Assembly: GCF_001050235.1 (NCBI RefSeq)
Contig: NZ_DF967972.1
Span: forward strand, 2,046,107-2,110,106
Direction of reading: 5' to 3'
Length of the DNA stretch: 64,000 nt
Source of the DNA: Longilinea arvoryzae
GTDB lineage: Bacteria > Chloroflexota > Anaerolineae > Anaerolineales > Anaerolineaceae
Shown: positions 7,957 to 15,734 of the stretch, piece by piece
Position numbering within the stretch: position 1 is the stretch's first letter
Layout: the number at the start of each line of letters is the position of its first letter
The notes under the pieces: model-generated
What the model was told of the DNA's origin: nothing
Seen by the model: the letters and a program-made list of their open reading frames with translations, nothing else
Databases searched by the model: none
Made by a program: the position numbers and the translations under genes

Positions 7957-9009
7957 CTAGATTACGTCCACGATGGTTCCGGGATCGTTCTGGAACAATC
8001 GCTCGCCCCAGGGAACGTCCGGGTTCGTCCATTGATAAATCCAACGCGCGCCGGGCGAGGGCATGTTGATGCAGCCGTGACTGCGCGGTTTGCCGAAATC
8101 GTTGTGCCAGTAGGTGCCGTGAAATGAGATACCGCTGTCGGTCAAATAGCTCACCCAGGGAACGCCGGGCAGATCATAGCTGGCCGGGGCGGCAAAGTCG
8201 CCGTCTGCCATGTGACGGGACGGGCGCTTTCGATTCATGAGGTAACGGCCAGCCGGCGTGCGAAAATCGCCGTCGCTGAAGTGCGCTCCGGTGGCGGCGC
8301 GGCACATGAAGACGGGATGATCGTACTCGTACGCAACGACTGCCTGCTCGTCCAGCAGGATCTCGATGCGTTTCCTCTCGGCCGGCACTTCCGGCGAGAT
8401 GGGCTTCAACTCCTCCGGTTCGATCAGGTGCAGGTGGGACGCCTTGGCATAGAAGGTCAGTTTCCATTTTTCATCATAGTAACTGTACCAGGGAACGCCT
8501 TCCGCGTCGGCGATGACGCCGGTGATCCAGTAGGTGGTTCCATAGTACAACCGGTAGACGACGGATTCGGTGCGCAGCGGACTCCAGGTGCTATCGGTAT
8601 ACGGGACAGTGACCTCGGCCAGACGGCCTTCGCCGGGAATCTTACTGACCGGTTCATTCGGCCGGACATCCACCGGATGGACGCCGCCGGAATGAACATA
8701 GCCCTCGCCGTTCAATTCATACCAGACCCGGTTATAGGCGGGCTCTTCGTCGCCAATCGTCACATCGGTGATGGAATAAATTTGATCGGCAAAGAATTTC
8801 TTGAGTACATTGGCGTTCAAGCTGGGCTTATCGTAAACCCGGGTGTTGTCGGCGATAATCCGACCCAGGCGCGGAGATTCAGTGAACTGGGTTGGCGCCT
8901 GGGCGCTCACCGGGTGCGTACCAGGCGGCAGAAAGACTGCTGCCAGAGTAGCGCCGGCCAGTTTCAGAAAATCCCGACGGTTGAGGGAGGGGGTACCGGT
9001 CGCGGCCAC
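7957..9009 (-). CDS. Tat-exported L,D-transpeptidase (YkuD) with SH3-like region
   Basis: 350 residues. The N-terminus has a Tat motif (NRRDFLKLAG) and a cleavable hydrophobic segment ending near VSAQA. The middle (about 45-200) contains SH3-like strands (RVYDKPSLNANVL, GYVHSGGVHPV). The C-terminal YkuD domain carries HGTYWHNDFG and the catalytic SHGCINM Cys. Such enzymes make 3-3 peptidoglycan crosslinks or attach proteins to the wall. A GTG start is used, 11 nt after the stop of the upstream L,D-transpeptidase gene, so translation may be coupled. Confidence 0.9.
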   Translation of the reverse strand: MAATGTPSLNRRDFLKLAGATLAAVFLPPGTHPVSAQAPTQFTESPRLGRIIADNTRVYDKPSLNANVLKKFFADQIYSITDVTIGDEEPAYNRVWYELNGEGYVHSGGVHPVDVRPNEPVSKIPGEGRLAEVTVPYTDSTWSPLRTESVVYRLYYGTTYWITGVIADAEGVPWYSYYDEKWKLTFYAKASHLHLIEPEELKPISPEVPAERKRIEILLDEQAVVAYEYDHPVFMCRAATGAHFSDGDFRTPAGRYLMNRKRPSRHMADGDFAAPASYDLPGVPWVSYLTDSGISFHGTYWHNDFGKPRSHGCINMPSPGARWIYQWTNPDVPWGERLFQNDPGTIVDVI

Positions 9010-9020
9010 TGGGTCTGCCC

Positions 9021-10148
9021 TTAATAATGAACGTAAACCGGTGTGCCTACTTCGACGCGTTCGTAAATGAAACCGGCGTCCTCGGTGCGATAGTTGACGC
9101 AGCCATGACTCATGGGGACGCCAAAATTACTGTGCCAGTAAGTGCCGTGCAATCCGTAACCCTTGTAGAAATACATCACGTAGGGCACGTCCGGCAGGTA
9201 GTAACCCGGACCGGACATGTCGGCATAGCGGTATTTGACGTAGATATTATACAGGCCGGTCACCGTCGGGTGCTGCCAGGTGCCGGTTGAAACAACGAAC
9301 CAACCGATGACCGTTTCATCTTCGACAAGATAGGAACGCTGGTTGGTCAGGTCGACATCCACCCATATCTCCCCCGCATCGACCCCGTCCGGGCGCTGCA
9401 ACTGGCTGATGGCGCCGGGTTGAGTTGGCTGCGGTTCGGGCGTGTCGGTTGGAATCGGCGTCGGCGTCTCGGTTGGAGTGGGGGTTGGGCTGGGGGTAAT
9501 GGTGGGCGTGAACGTGGCCGTGGGAGTCGGCGTCAAGGTCGGCGTGAGGCTGGGTTTGACCAGCGCGCCCTGCGGACGCTGGGCCGCGCCGCTGTTGGCA
9601 ACCGCGGTCAATGTGGGCAACGCGAACCAGGCTGCCACGCTCAGGCAAACGATCAGTACAAGGGCCAGAAGGCCCCACACCCAGGTGCTTTTCCGGCGCG
9701 CGGGTTTTACAACCACCGGTTGGGCCGGAGCGGGCCGCGTTCTTTCGCGGGCGGGTTGAATCGATGGGGCGACCGGCGTGGACGCCACAGGCATGGAGGC
9801 AGGCGCGGATGCGGGAGAAATTGGATGGATGGAAATGGGCCGCGTGGTCGCCTGAACCGTGAAGGGCGCGGTAGGTTGGCTGCTTTCAGCCTTGCGTTTT
9901 AGAGCCCATGCCATACCGCGTTGGGCACGTTCACTGGCAGGATTGATCTCCAAAGCGCGCTGCAGGTAGGTCAGGCTGGCTTCCGGGCTGGCCAGGGCGG
10001 CCAGTATCAGCCAGGCCTCTTCCAACTGCGGATTATTGCGCGCGGCTTCCATGGCAAAACGGCGCGCCTCGGTGCGTTTTCCGAGGTTTAGGGCCTGGCG
10101 GGCTTGTTGTAGGGCGAGGTTGGCGCGCGAAGGATCCGGTTGGCTCAT
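9021..10148 (-). CDS. TPR-containing membrane-anchored L,D-transpeptidase (YkuD)
   Basis: 375 residues. A cytoplasmic N-terminal TPR-like region (about 1-90) is followed by a Pro-rich stretch, one membrane segment (about 153-178), an external TPTPT linker (about 192-235) and a YkuD domain with HGTYWHSNFG and catalytic SHGCVNY. The topology puts protein-interaction repeats inside and the transpeptidase outside. It overlaps the amidase gene by 4 nt (ATGA) and precedes the Tat-exported paralogue, so the three are one operon for wall remodelling. Confidence 0.88.
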   Translation of the reverse strand: MSQPDPSRANLALQQARQALNLGKRTEARRFAMEAARNNPQLEEAWLILAALASPEASLTYLQRALEINPASERAQRGMAWALKRKAESSQPTAPFTVQATTRPISIHPISPASAPASMPVASTPVAPSIQPARERTRPAPAQPVVVKPARRKSTWVWGLLALVLIVCLSVAAWFALPTLTAVANSGAAQRPQGALVKPSLTPTLTPTPTATFTPTITPSPTPTPTETPTPIPTDTPEPQPTQPGAISQLQRPDGVDAGEIWVDVDLTNQRSYLVEDETVIGWFVVSTGTWQHPTVTGLYNIYVKYRYADMSGPGYYLPDVPYVMYFYKGYGLHGTYWHSNFGVPMSHGCVNYRTEDAGFIYERVEVGTPVYVHY

Positions 10149-10954
10149 GGCGTTGGCGATGCGGTGGGAACGTTCTCGGAGATCGGCTCATTGCGCAGGT
10201 AACACAGGATGCCGTCGGTGATCCCTTGCGCGACCTGATCGGTATGCTGAGTCAGGATCTCACGGTCGAGATTAAGGAATCCGGTTTCGATGATGGCGGC
10301 CGTCGTGTCGGAGTGAATTTCGTTGAAAGTGTGGTAACTGGTCATATCCGGGGTGATGGTATTGTAGTGAAAAACCAACCCGGTCGCTTTTTGATAGCGA
10401 TCGATCAGGCAGTCCTGCAGGCGGGCCGCTTTCTCCGGATAGGCCGAGGACGAAGCCGCTGCCACTTTGAAGCCGGTAGCTTCGTCATTGATGTAATCGC
10501 ACGAGTCGTTATGGATGGAAACCAGAGCGGCCGCCCGATACTGGCTGAGGCGCGGGTCGAACTCTTCGAGTAAATCAACCTGGTACCCGTCGGCGATGAG
10601 CGATTTTTGGACCCGGGTGGCAATTTCCAGGTTGACCTGCATTTCAGTGAGGCCGTCGCTGCAAACCGAGCCCGAATCATTCCCCCAGTGGCCGGCGACG
10701 ATGCCTATTCGTGTCGAGGGCAGGGCGGTGGTCTCAGGCGTGCCGACTGCAGACTGCCCGGATGGGGAGCTCTGCCAGGACGCAAACATCTGGTTGAGCA
10801 TCTCGTTGGAGAACAGCACAGCGGGCGTGAACAGGGTGAACAGGGTCGCCAGAATGATACCCACGCCAATCACGGTAGTCAGGGTGTTCCAGACGCTAAA
10901 CCGATTGGAAGCGGGTGTGAATTTTCGGGGGGTCGGGGAAGTATTTTCGCTCAT
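10145..10954 (-). CDS. N-acetylmuramoyl-L-alanine amidase (Amidase_3), membrane-anchored
   Basis: 269 residues. One N-terminal membrane segment (about 24-48) anchors an Amidase_3 domain (about 80-260). Expected zinc ligands and catalytic residues are visible: His in AGHWGNDSG, Glu in DGLTEMQ, His in SIHND and Glu in IIETGF. The enzyme cuts the amide between MurNAc and L-Ala. It is first in the amidase-LDT-LDT operon, overlapping the next start by 4 nt. No clear Shine-Dalgarno precedes the ATG. Confidence 0.88.
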   Translation of the reverse strand: MSENTSPTPRKFTPASNRFSVWNTLTTVIGVGIILATLFTLFTPAVLFSNEMLNQMFASWQSSPSGQSAVGTPETTALPSTRIGIVAGHWGNDSGSVCSDGLTEMQVNLEIATRVQKSLIADGYQVDLLEEFDPRLSQYRAAALVSIHNDSCDYINDEATGFKVAAASSSAYPEKAARLQDCLIDRYQKATGLVFHYNTITPDMTSYHTFNEIHSDTTAAIIETGFLNLDREILTQHTDQVAQGITDGILCYLRNEPISENVPTASPTP

Positions 10955-11079
10955 AAGTAGTATGATAGTACCTTAAACCGCCTGCTATACGCAAGCCCTT
11001 TCGGGATGCCAATTTGCCGTTGGCGTTCGATGCTTGAATGGATCACTTGAGCCGTGTTGATTAATCCTACTAAAGGAGT

Positions 11080-11577
11080 ATGATCAAGTTGATGCAAGAA
11101 CTCTCCGACTCTCTCCGTCAGGCGATGCGTCACTGGACCACGGGAGTTTCAATCGTGACCAGTCAATATGGTGATTCGCAGCATGGAATGACGGTCAATT
11201 CACTGACCTCGATTTCGCTCGACCCTCCGATGGTGTCGGTTACCCTAGCAAATGGCACCCGGACCTTCGAACTTGTCAAACGCTCAGGCGTTTTTGGCGT
11301 GACGATTCTAGGCGCAGACCAGGCCTCCATCGCCGATCGGTTCGCCGGTCGCGCCGCGCCGGAAGACAATCGTTTCGAAGGACTGGATACGTTTTCAATC
11401 CAAAGCGGAGTCCCTTTCATCCGCGGCGGGCTGGCGTTTCTGGATTGCCGGGTCGTTTTCTCATACCCGCTGCCGAACTCCACCCTGTTTATCGGTGAAG
11501 TGACCGCGGTGGATACGTTGCAAGAAGCAGACCCTCTGGTGTACCACAATCGGGTGTACAGAAAGTTGAAACCATGA
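11080..11577 (+). CDS. Flavin reductase-like FMN-binding protein
   Basis: 165 residues with the split-barrel flavin reductase pattern: MRHWTTGVSIVTS, NSLTSISLDPPMVSVTL, and a short C-terminal half ending PLVYHNRVYRKL. Family members reduce free FMN or FAD, often for a partner monooxygenase; none is adjacent. The start is uncertain: AAGGAG at 11073-11078 is only 1 nt from the ATG at 11080, 10 nt from a TTG and 13 nt from the ATG at 11092. It overlaps the AMMECR1 gene by 4 nt, so the two are translationally coupled. Confidence 0.85.
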   Translation: MIKLMQELSDSLRQAMRHWTTGVSIVTSQYGDSQHGMTVNSLTSISLDPPMVSVTLANGTRTFELVKRSGVFGVTILGADQASIADRFAGRAAPEDNRFEGLDTFSIQSGVPFIRGGLAFLDCRVVFSYPLPNSTLFIGEVTAVDTLQEADPLVYHNRVYRKLKP

Positions 11578-12146
11578 ACACAACTCGGTTGAGTGAAGAC
11601 GAACGAAAGCTGTTGCTGCGCCTGGCGCGAGAGTCCATCGAAGCGGCCGTCAACGAACATCCTCTGCCGGCGCTGAACCTGGAAGACCTGCCAACCGCTC
11701 TGCGTGAAAACGGCGCCTCTTTCGTCACCTTGACGGAGGATGGCGAATTACGCGGTTGCATTGGCGCTCTGGAGGCGTACCAACCTCTGGCGGAGGATGT
11801 GCGCGAACACGCCGTGGCCGCCGCTCAGGAGGATTTTCGTTTTTACCCGGTCCGTCCCAAAGAGGTGCCCCACATTCAAATCGAGATTTCACGACTGACG
11901 CCGCCGCAGCCGCTTGAATACGACACACCCGAAGATCTGATCAGCCGTTTGCGACCGGGCGTGGACGGCGTCATTTTGCGAGATGGCCTGAGGCGGGCTA
12001 CATTTTTACCCCAGGTATGGGAGAAATTGCCCGGACCGGCGGAATTTCTATCCCATTTGTGCGCCAAAATGGGCGCGGCTGAGAATACCTGGCGAAAGAA
12101 ACATCTGATCGTTCAGATCTACCAGGTCGAAGAATTTCATGAGTAA
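11574..12146 (+). CDS. AMMECR1-domain protein (AmmeMemoRadiSam system protein A-like)
   Basis: 190 residues matching AMMECR1: GASFVTLTEDGELRGCIG with the invariant LRGCIG motif, and QIEISRLTPP further on. The biochemical role is unknown. In many bacteria it is paired with Memo and a dedicated radical SAM protein; neither is adjacent here, and the radical SAM gene at 3228 is of another type. The 4-nt overlap with the flavin reductase gene suggests joint expression. A terminator follows directly. Confidence 0.88.
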   Translation: MNTTRLSEDERKLLLRLARESIEAAVNEHPLPALNLEDLPTALRENGASFVTLTEDGELRGCIGALEAYQPLAEDVREHAVAAAQEDFRFYPVRPKEVPHIQIEISRLTPPQPLEYDTPEDLISRLRPGVDGVILRDGLRRATFLPQVWEKLPGPAEFLSHLCAKMGAAENTWRKKHLIVQIYQVEEFHE

Positions 12147-12156
12147 GGGCTGAATC

Positions 12157-12190
12157 AAAAAACGGCGCCGCAAGCGAGCGCCGTTTTTAA
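12157..12190. terminator. Rho-independent terminator after the AMMECR1 gene
   Basis: ACGGCGC (12162-12168) pairs with GCGCCGT (12178-12184), flanked by A and T runs, so it can act on both the plus-strand unit and the convergent gene ending at 12202. Confidence 0.85.
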
Positions 12191-12201
12191 TTTCTCTCAA
12201 C

Positions 12202-12591
12202 TCAGACGATCCGTGAAAAATAGGCTTTCACGGCCTCATCGTTGTAGATCACCAGGGCGATAATGCCCACCGCGACGCCGACGATATTGGCGTAGATCAA
12301 GGTCGCAATTTCCAGGTAGGCGATCACCGGACTGGGACGAGGCGGATAAGTCGAGTCGGAAAGCAGGCGCGCTCCGTAGATGATCTCGAAAACGCCCAGG
12401 ATGGCCGGCAGGACGGTGAACGGGGCGCAGATGAACAGCCCGATCCCGAGCGTGCCGATCACCAGCAGGGCGGTGATGCCAAGCGCGAAGAACAGGTTGA
12501 TGATTCCGCTGGTTAGCGTCAGGGCGGCCAGTGTGGTCACCAGGCCGGGGCGCTGTGCGGCATTTCCAGGAAGTGAATTCGTTTCATTCAT
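12202..12591 (-). CDS. Small integral membrane protein, unknown function
   Basis: 129 residues with about three or four hydrophobic segments (ALTLTSGIINLFFALGI, LLVIGTLGIGLFICAPF, and a C-terminal VGVAVGIIALVIY). It lies 22 nt after the second DarA-like gene on the same strand, suggesting one transcript. No catalytic motif is visible and I do not recognise the family. Confidence 0.6.
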   Translation of the reverse strand: MNETNSLPGNAAQRPGLVTTLAALTLTSGIINLFFALGITALLVIGTLGIGLFICAPFTVLPAILGVFEIIYGARLLSDSTYPPRPSPVIAYLEIATLIYANIVGVAVGIIALVIYNDEAVKAYFSRIV

Positions 12592-12613
12592 GGCTATCCC
12601 CGATCCTGGTGGG

Positions 12614-12880
12614 TTAGAAGTGAACGTATTGGTTGACGTTGAGCACGAAAATGGAAGCCCGGCGGGTTTCGCTGTCGGTGACCGGCGAACAATTCTTGCG
12701 AATGATCTCGATCGCCGATTCCACCTGCTCGTCTTCCAGGCCGATCAAGAGGGTCGAGTTACCGCGCCGCAGGAATCCGCCGGTGGAGGCAACCTGGGTA
12801 ACCCGCAAACCAGCCGAAGTCAATCCGTGTGAAACCGTGTCGTTATCGATATCCCGAATGATGGCAATGATCAGTTTCAT
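12614..12880 (-). CDS. DarA/PstA-like c-di-AMP receptor homologue, short form
   Basis: 88 residues from the ATG at 12880, which has GAGGAG upstream. It matches the PII-like DarA (PstA, DUF970) family: MKLIIAIIRDID at the start, RVTQVASTGGFLRRGNSTLLIG, then EIIRKNC and FVLNVNQYVHF. The long loop before the last strand, present in full-length DarA proteins and in the neighbouring paralogue, is missing. DarA binds c-di-AMP in Firmicutes, but its output is unknown. It starts 2 nt after the paralogue's stop codon, so the pair is translationally coupled. Confidence 0.8.
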   Translation of the reverse strand: MKLIIAIIRDIDNDTVSHGLTSAGLRVTQVASTGGFLRRGNSTLLIGLEDEQVESAIEIIRKNCSPVTDSETRRASIFVLNVNQYVHF

Positions 12881-12882
12881 GG

Positions 12883-13227
12883 CTAAAACTCCTCGAAGCG
12901 TTCGACTTCCAGCGCAAAAATGGTCGCTCCCCCGATGGTGATGGGGGTGGGAGCCGGCAGTGGTAATGGGGCGCTTTCCAACGGGACGGCAATATATTCC
13001 ACGCGTTGGCGGCAATTTTCATCCAGTGCCGCCATGGCCTGAGGCTGCAGGTTAGCGGGCAACCCGATCATCAGAGTGGCATTCCGGCGGCCTAAGAAAC
13101 CGCCTACGCTGGGTAGTCTGGTGACGTGCAAATTCAATCGCAGTAAGGCAAGTTCAGCGCTTTCGGCATCCTGCGCTTGAACGATGGCGAGCAACATCGT
13201 ATCGGTTTTCGTTTGTGGATGTTCCAT
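12883..13227 (-). CDS. DarA/PstA-like c-di-AMP receptor homologue, full-length form
   Basis: 114 residues, the usual length of DarA. Recognisable blocks are LLAIVQAQDAESAE, VTRLPSVGGFLGRRNATLMIG, and a C-terminal IGGATIFALEVERFEEF that mirrors the family ending. A Pro-rich loop (PLESAPLPLPAPTP) sits where the ligand-covering loop of DarA is found. The ATG at 13227 is preferred because AAAGGAG lies 10 nt upstream. It lies 38 nt after the GH63-like gene and directly before the short paralogue. Ligand binding is inferred, not shown. Confidence 0.75.
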   Translation of the reverse strand: MEHPQTKTDTMLLAIVQAQDAESAELALLRLNLHVTRLPSVGGFLGRRNATLMIGLPANLQPQAMAALDENCRQRVEYIAVPLESAPLPLPAPTPITIGGATIFALEVERFEEF

Positions 13228-13265
13228 TTGGACGATGCTCCTTTCTTTCCGGGTTGCAAGAAAAA

Positions 13266-15641
13266 TCAAGTCAGAATGATGCGCTGTGGATCCGGGGTAT
13301 TCAGGGTGGTATTGAAACCATTGGCGCTTTTGACCTCGGTCCGGTCGGCGAAAAATGATAACAGTATTCCTCGATATTGTACCGTAACTGGCCAGGGAAA
13401 TGGGTTAAGACCTTGCAGGATTATTTCATGATCAGATAGGTTGCGTAGTCCCAGAATTTGCAAAAACAGGCCGAGCGGCGGCAGAGAAGCGAGCGTGTCG
13501 ATATCGCCGCCGGATTTACCGTTGGCGGCGGAGAAGAATTCGTGGAAATGGCCGTCCAGTTCCAAATTCTGACAGATGCCGTTCATTATTCGGGTGAACA
13601 GATCGGCGGCTGTCTCTTGAAAGCCATACGCCAGAAGGCCCTCGAGGATAAACTGGTTCCAGGGTAGAAAGACGCGGTTGAGATGCTGTTGGTCGGGCAG
13701 GAGATGGCTGCTGGGGCAAACCGGTAGACCGAAAGCCTGTCGAAATTGCGGGAGGATGGTTTCCTGAATGAGTTGCAGCGCGCGATCCTGAGAGGGAATA
13801 TTCGCCCACAGCGGCAGGAGCAGGCTGATGTCCTTTCGGGTAAGATCCGCAGTGCGAAGCAAGCCGTGATCGCTTTCCGGCAATCCCCGGATTTCGATTT
13901 CCTCGACGCTCGTGAAACGGGATTGCGTGACGGCATGACCGGTGTGGTTCATCCAATGGATCTGGCCCGGCAGGATGGCTTCCTGAACGGGATTGCCATT
14001 TACATGCCCGCAGATGGAAAAAGTGGCCTTACGGGTCTGGCTCGAATCACCGTACAGGGAAAGCAGCAGCTTTTGAGGGGTTTCCAGGTTCTGGCGAAGG
14101 TCATGCTTGCCCGAACCGTGGAACAACAGCAGGTTTGCGCCCCGCGGGCGCTGACCGGTCAGCATGTCTCGATAGGTATACGTGTTCTCGAGCTGATCCC
14201 AGGTCGTTTCGACCTGTTCGGCCAGGTTCCGGGCGCGGCGTTGCAGACCCTCGATCGCATCTTCCCGTCCAACGAAAGCGGCAATGGAAATCAGGCTGTG
14301 GGCTTCGCGGTAGAGCATGGCCGCCAGCACCGGCGTTTCGACGTCGGTCGGGTTGACGCCCTGATTGGCGGGTTGCCAGCGGTCGAAAAGCGGGTGGTCA
14401 TCCAGACCGGTCTGTGCCCGGTGATTCCATTCCGGATAACCATCGCCATCCTGGTCGTGGGCCGGGGAAAACCAGGCTTCGAAGAAACGCAATAGTTCGG
14501 GGAAGATCTTCTCCAGCCAGGCCTTATCCGGATGAGAGGCATGGATCTTCCAACTGATGGTCGCCAGCAGAGGCTGGGTCAGCATATGAACGCGTTGGCC
14601 GCCCAGGCCGGGTTTCCAATCGATTTCGCCGTTGGCTTCCTGCACGGCCAAAAAATTATCGATCACCCCGGCTGCCAAATCGGGCGCCGTGGGAAGAATC
14701 AGGTTGTTCAGATACCAGGCGTCCAGCGCGGTCTGGCCGCTCCAGCGCGGGTTGTAATCTGTGCCGTCACCGCGCATAGAAAAACCGTTGTCGGGATTGC
14801 GCTGTTGCACAAATGAGGATGCGGGAAAATCTGCTCCAGCCGGGAAAAACAGTTGGAATGCGGTGCGTTGAGCGCTGGCAAACGCGGCATTCCAGTTGGC
14901 ATTTCCGGTGATCACTTTCAGAGTCTGGCTGGTATTCAGGAGCTCAAGACGCGCAATCTCGGGATCCCAATCGCGATTGGCTGTGGCCTGGGCCAAGTCC
15001 AGAGAGGTTTCCGGGTTTCCCAGGGCTGCCAACGCCCAGACATAGCGGACATTGCTGCCCGGATACAGGTCGATATCATAACCCAGGGTCGGGAAGGAAC
15101 TCGGGCCGGGTTTCGGGCCGCCGGTGAGAAAACAGACCGGATAGAGATCGCGGGTTTGCCCTTCCAGAACATAAGTCTTCCCCATCGGCAGGGCGGCCAT
15201 GCCGTGGCCCTGATCCATCGGCGTGAGCAGTGCAGCCCAATCGAAGCGCAACTGCTGGTTCAGAACGCTACGGTTGGTGAGGGTAAGCTTCCCGCTGATG
15301 ACGTGTGAAGACGGCACCCAGAACTCTGCCATCAATTCGACGCCGGCCAACGGCTGGCAAACCAATCGTAAAAAGTTTGGATAACAGCCCAGGATGCGCA
15401 GGTTCAGGCCCGGTTGGGTGTTATGGTTAGGCCCGATTTCTGCGCGGACCAGGCGCGGAAACATACGCATGGATAACGCGCGCAGGCCAAAGGTGGTATT
15501 CAGTGAGAAAGGGAAGGCTTCACCCTTGCGGGTGGAAAATTCCCAGGAAATATCATTGACATAATCCGGCTGGGAGAAGCGCACATCCGCAGCCAGCGTA
15601 TATCGTCCGGTGGGAGGCGTGGAACCATTTTCCACTGACAT
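13266..15641 (-). CDS. GH63-like glycoside hydrolase ((alpha/alpha)6 barrel)
   Basis: 791 residues, no signal peptide, so probably cytoplasmic. An N-terminal beta-sandwich region (about 1-250) precedes a helical barrel with sugar-hydrolase features: DQDGDGYPEWNH followed by TGLDDHPLFDRW, and a late WNQFILEGLLAYG block. These resemble GH63 and related alpha-glucosidase or glucosylglycerate hydrolase families; the exact substrate cannot be read from the sequence. It is the first gene of a minus-strand set that also holds two DarA-like genes and a membrane protein, a linkage that may tie carbohydrate use to c-di-AMP signalling. Confidence 0.65.
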   Translation of the reverse strand: MSVENGSTPPTGRYTLAADVRFSQPDYVNDISWEFSTRKGEAFPFSLNTTFGLRALSMRMFPRLVRAEIGPNHNTQPGLNLRILGCYPNFLRLVCQPLAGVELMAEFWVPSSHVISGKLTLTNRSVLNQQLRFDWAALLTPMDQGHGMAALPMGKTYVLEGQTRDLYPVCFLTGGPKPGPSSFPTLGYDIDLYPGSNVRYVWALAALGNPETSLDLAQATANRDWDPEIARLELLNTSQTLKVITGNANWNAAFASAQRTAFQLFFPAGADFPASSFVQQRNPDNGFSMRGDGTDYNPRWSGQTALDAWYLNNLILPTAPDLAAGVIDNFLAVQEANGEIDWKPGLGGQRVHMLTQPLLATISWKIHASHPDKAWLEKIFPELLRFFEAWFSPAHDQDGDGYPEWNHRAQTGLDDHPLFDRWQPANQGVNPTDVETPVLAAMLYREAHSLISIAAFVGREDAIEGLQRRARNLAEQVETTWDQLENTYTYRDMLTGQRPRGANLLLFHGSGKHDLRQNLETPQKLLLSLYGDSSQTRKATFSICGHVNGNPVQEAILPGQIHWMNHTGHAVTQSRFTSVEEIEIRGLPESDHGLLRTADLTRKDISLLLPLWANIPSQDRALQLIQETILPQFRQAFGLPVCPSSHLLPDQQHLNRVFLPWNQFILEGLLAYGFQETAADLFTRIMNGICQNLELDGHFHEFFSAANGKSGGDIDTLASLPPLGLFLQILGLRNLSDHEIILQGLNPFPWPVTVQYRGILLSFFADRTEVKSANGFNTTLNTPDPQRIILT

Positions 15642-15688
15642 GCGTCCATTGTAAGATGAGATATGCTTATGGTCAATTCAAAAGGGGT

Positions 15689-15723
15689 GTGCTAGAATTC
15701 GACCTTAGCCTTTCTGGTAAAAT
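15689..15723 (+). promoter_or_regulatory. Two candidate extended -10 elements upstream of the PBP gene
   Basis: TGCTAGAAT (15690-15698 region) and TGGTAAAAT (15715-15723) both fit TGnTAnAAT. The second ends 11 nt before the ATG at 15735, where no Shine-Dalgarno is present, so the mRNA may be leaderless. Confidence 0.4.
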
Positions 15724-15734
15724 AGCGTTTATAT

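Noticed and set aside
11574-12146. Complete AmmeMemoRadiSam system
   Set aside because: Only the AMMECR1 part is here; no Memo gene is seen and the radical SAM gene at 3228 is PflX-type.
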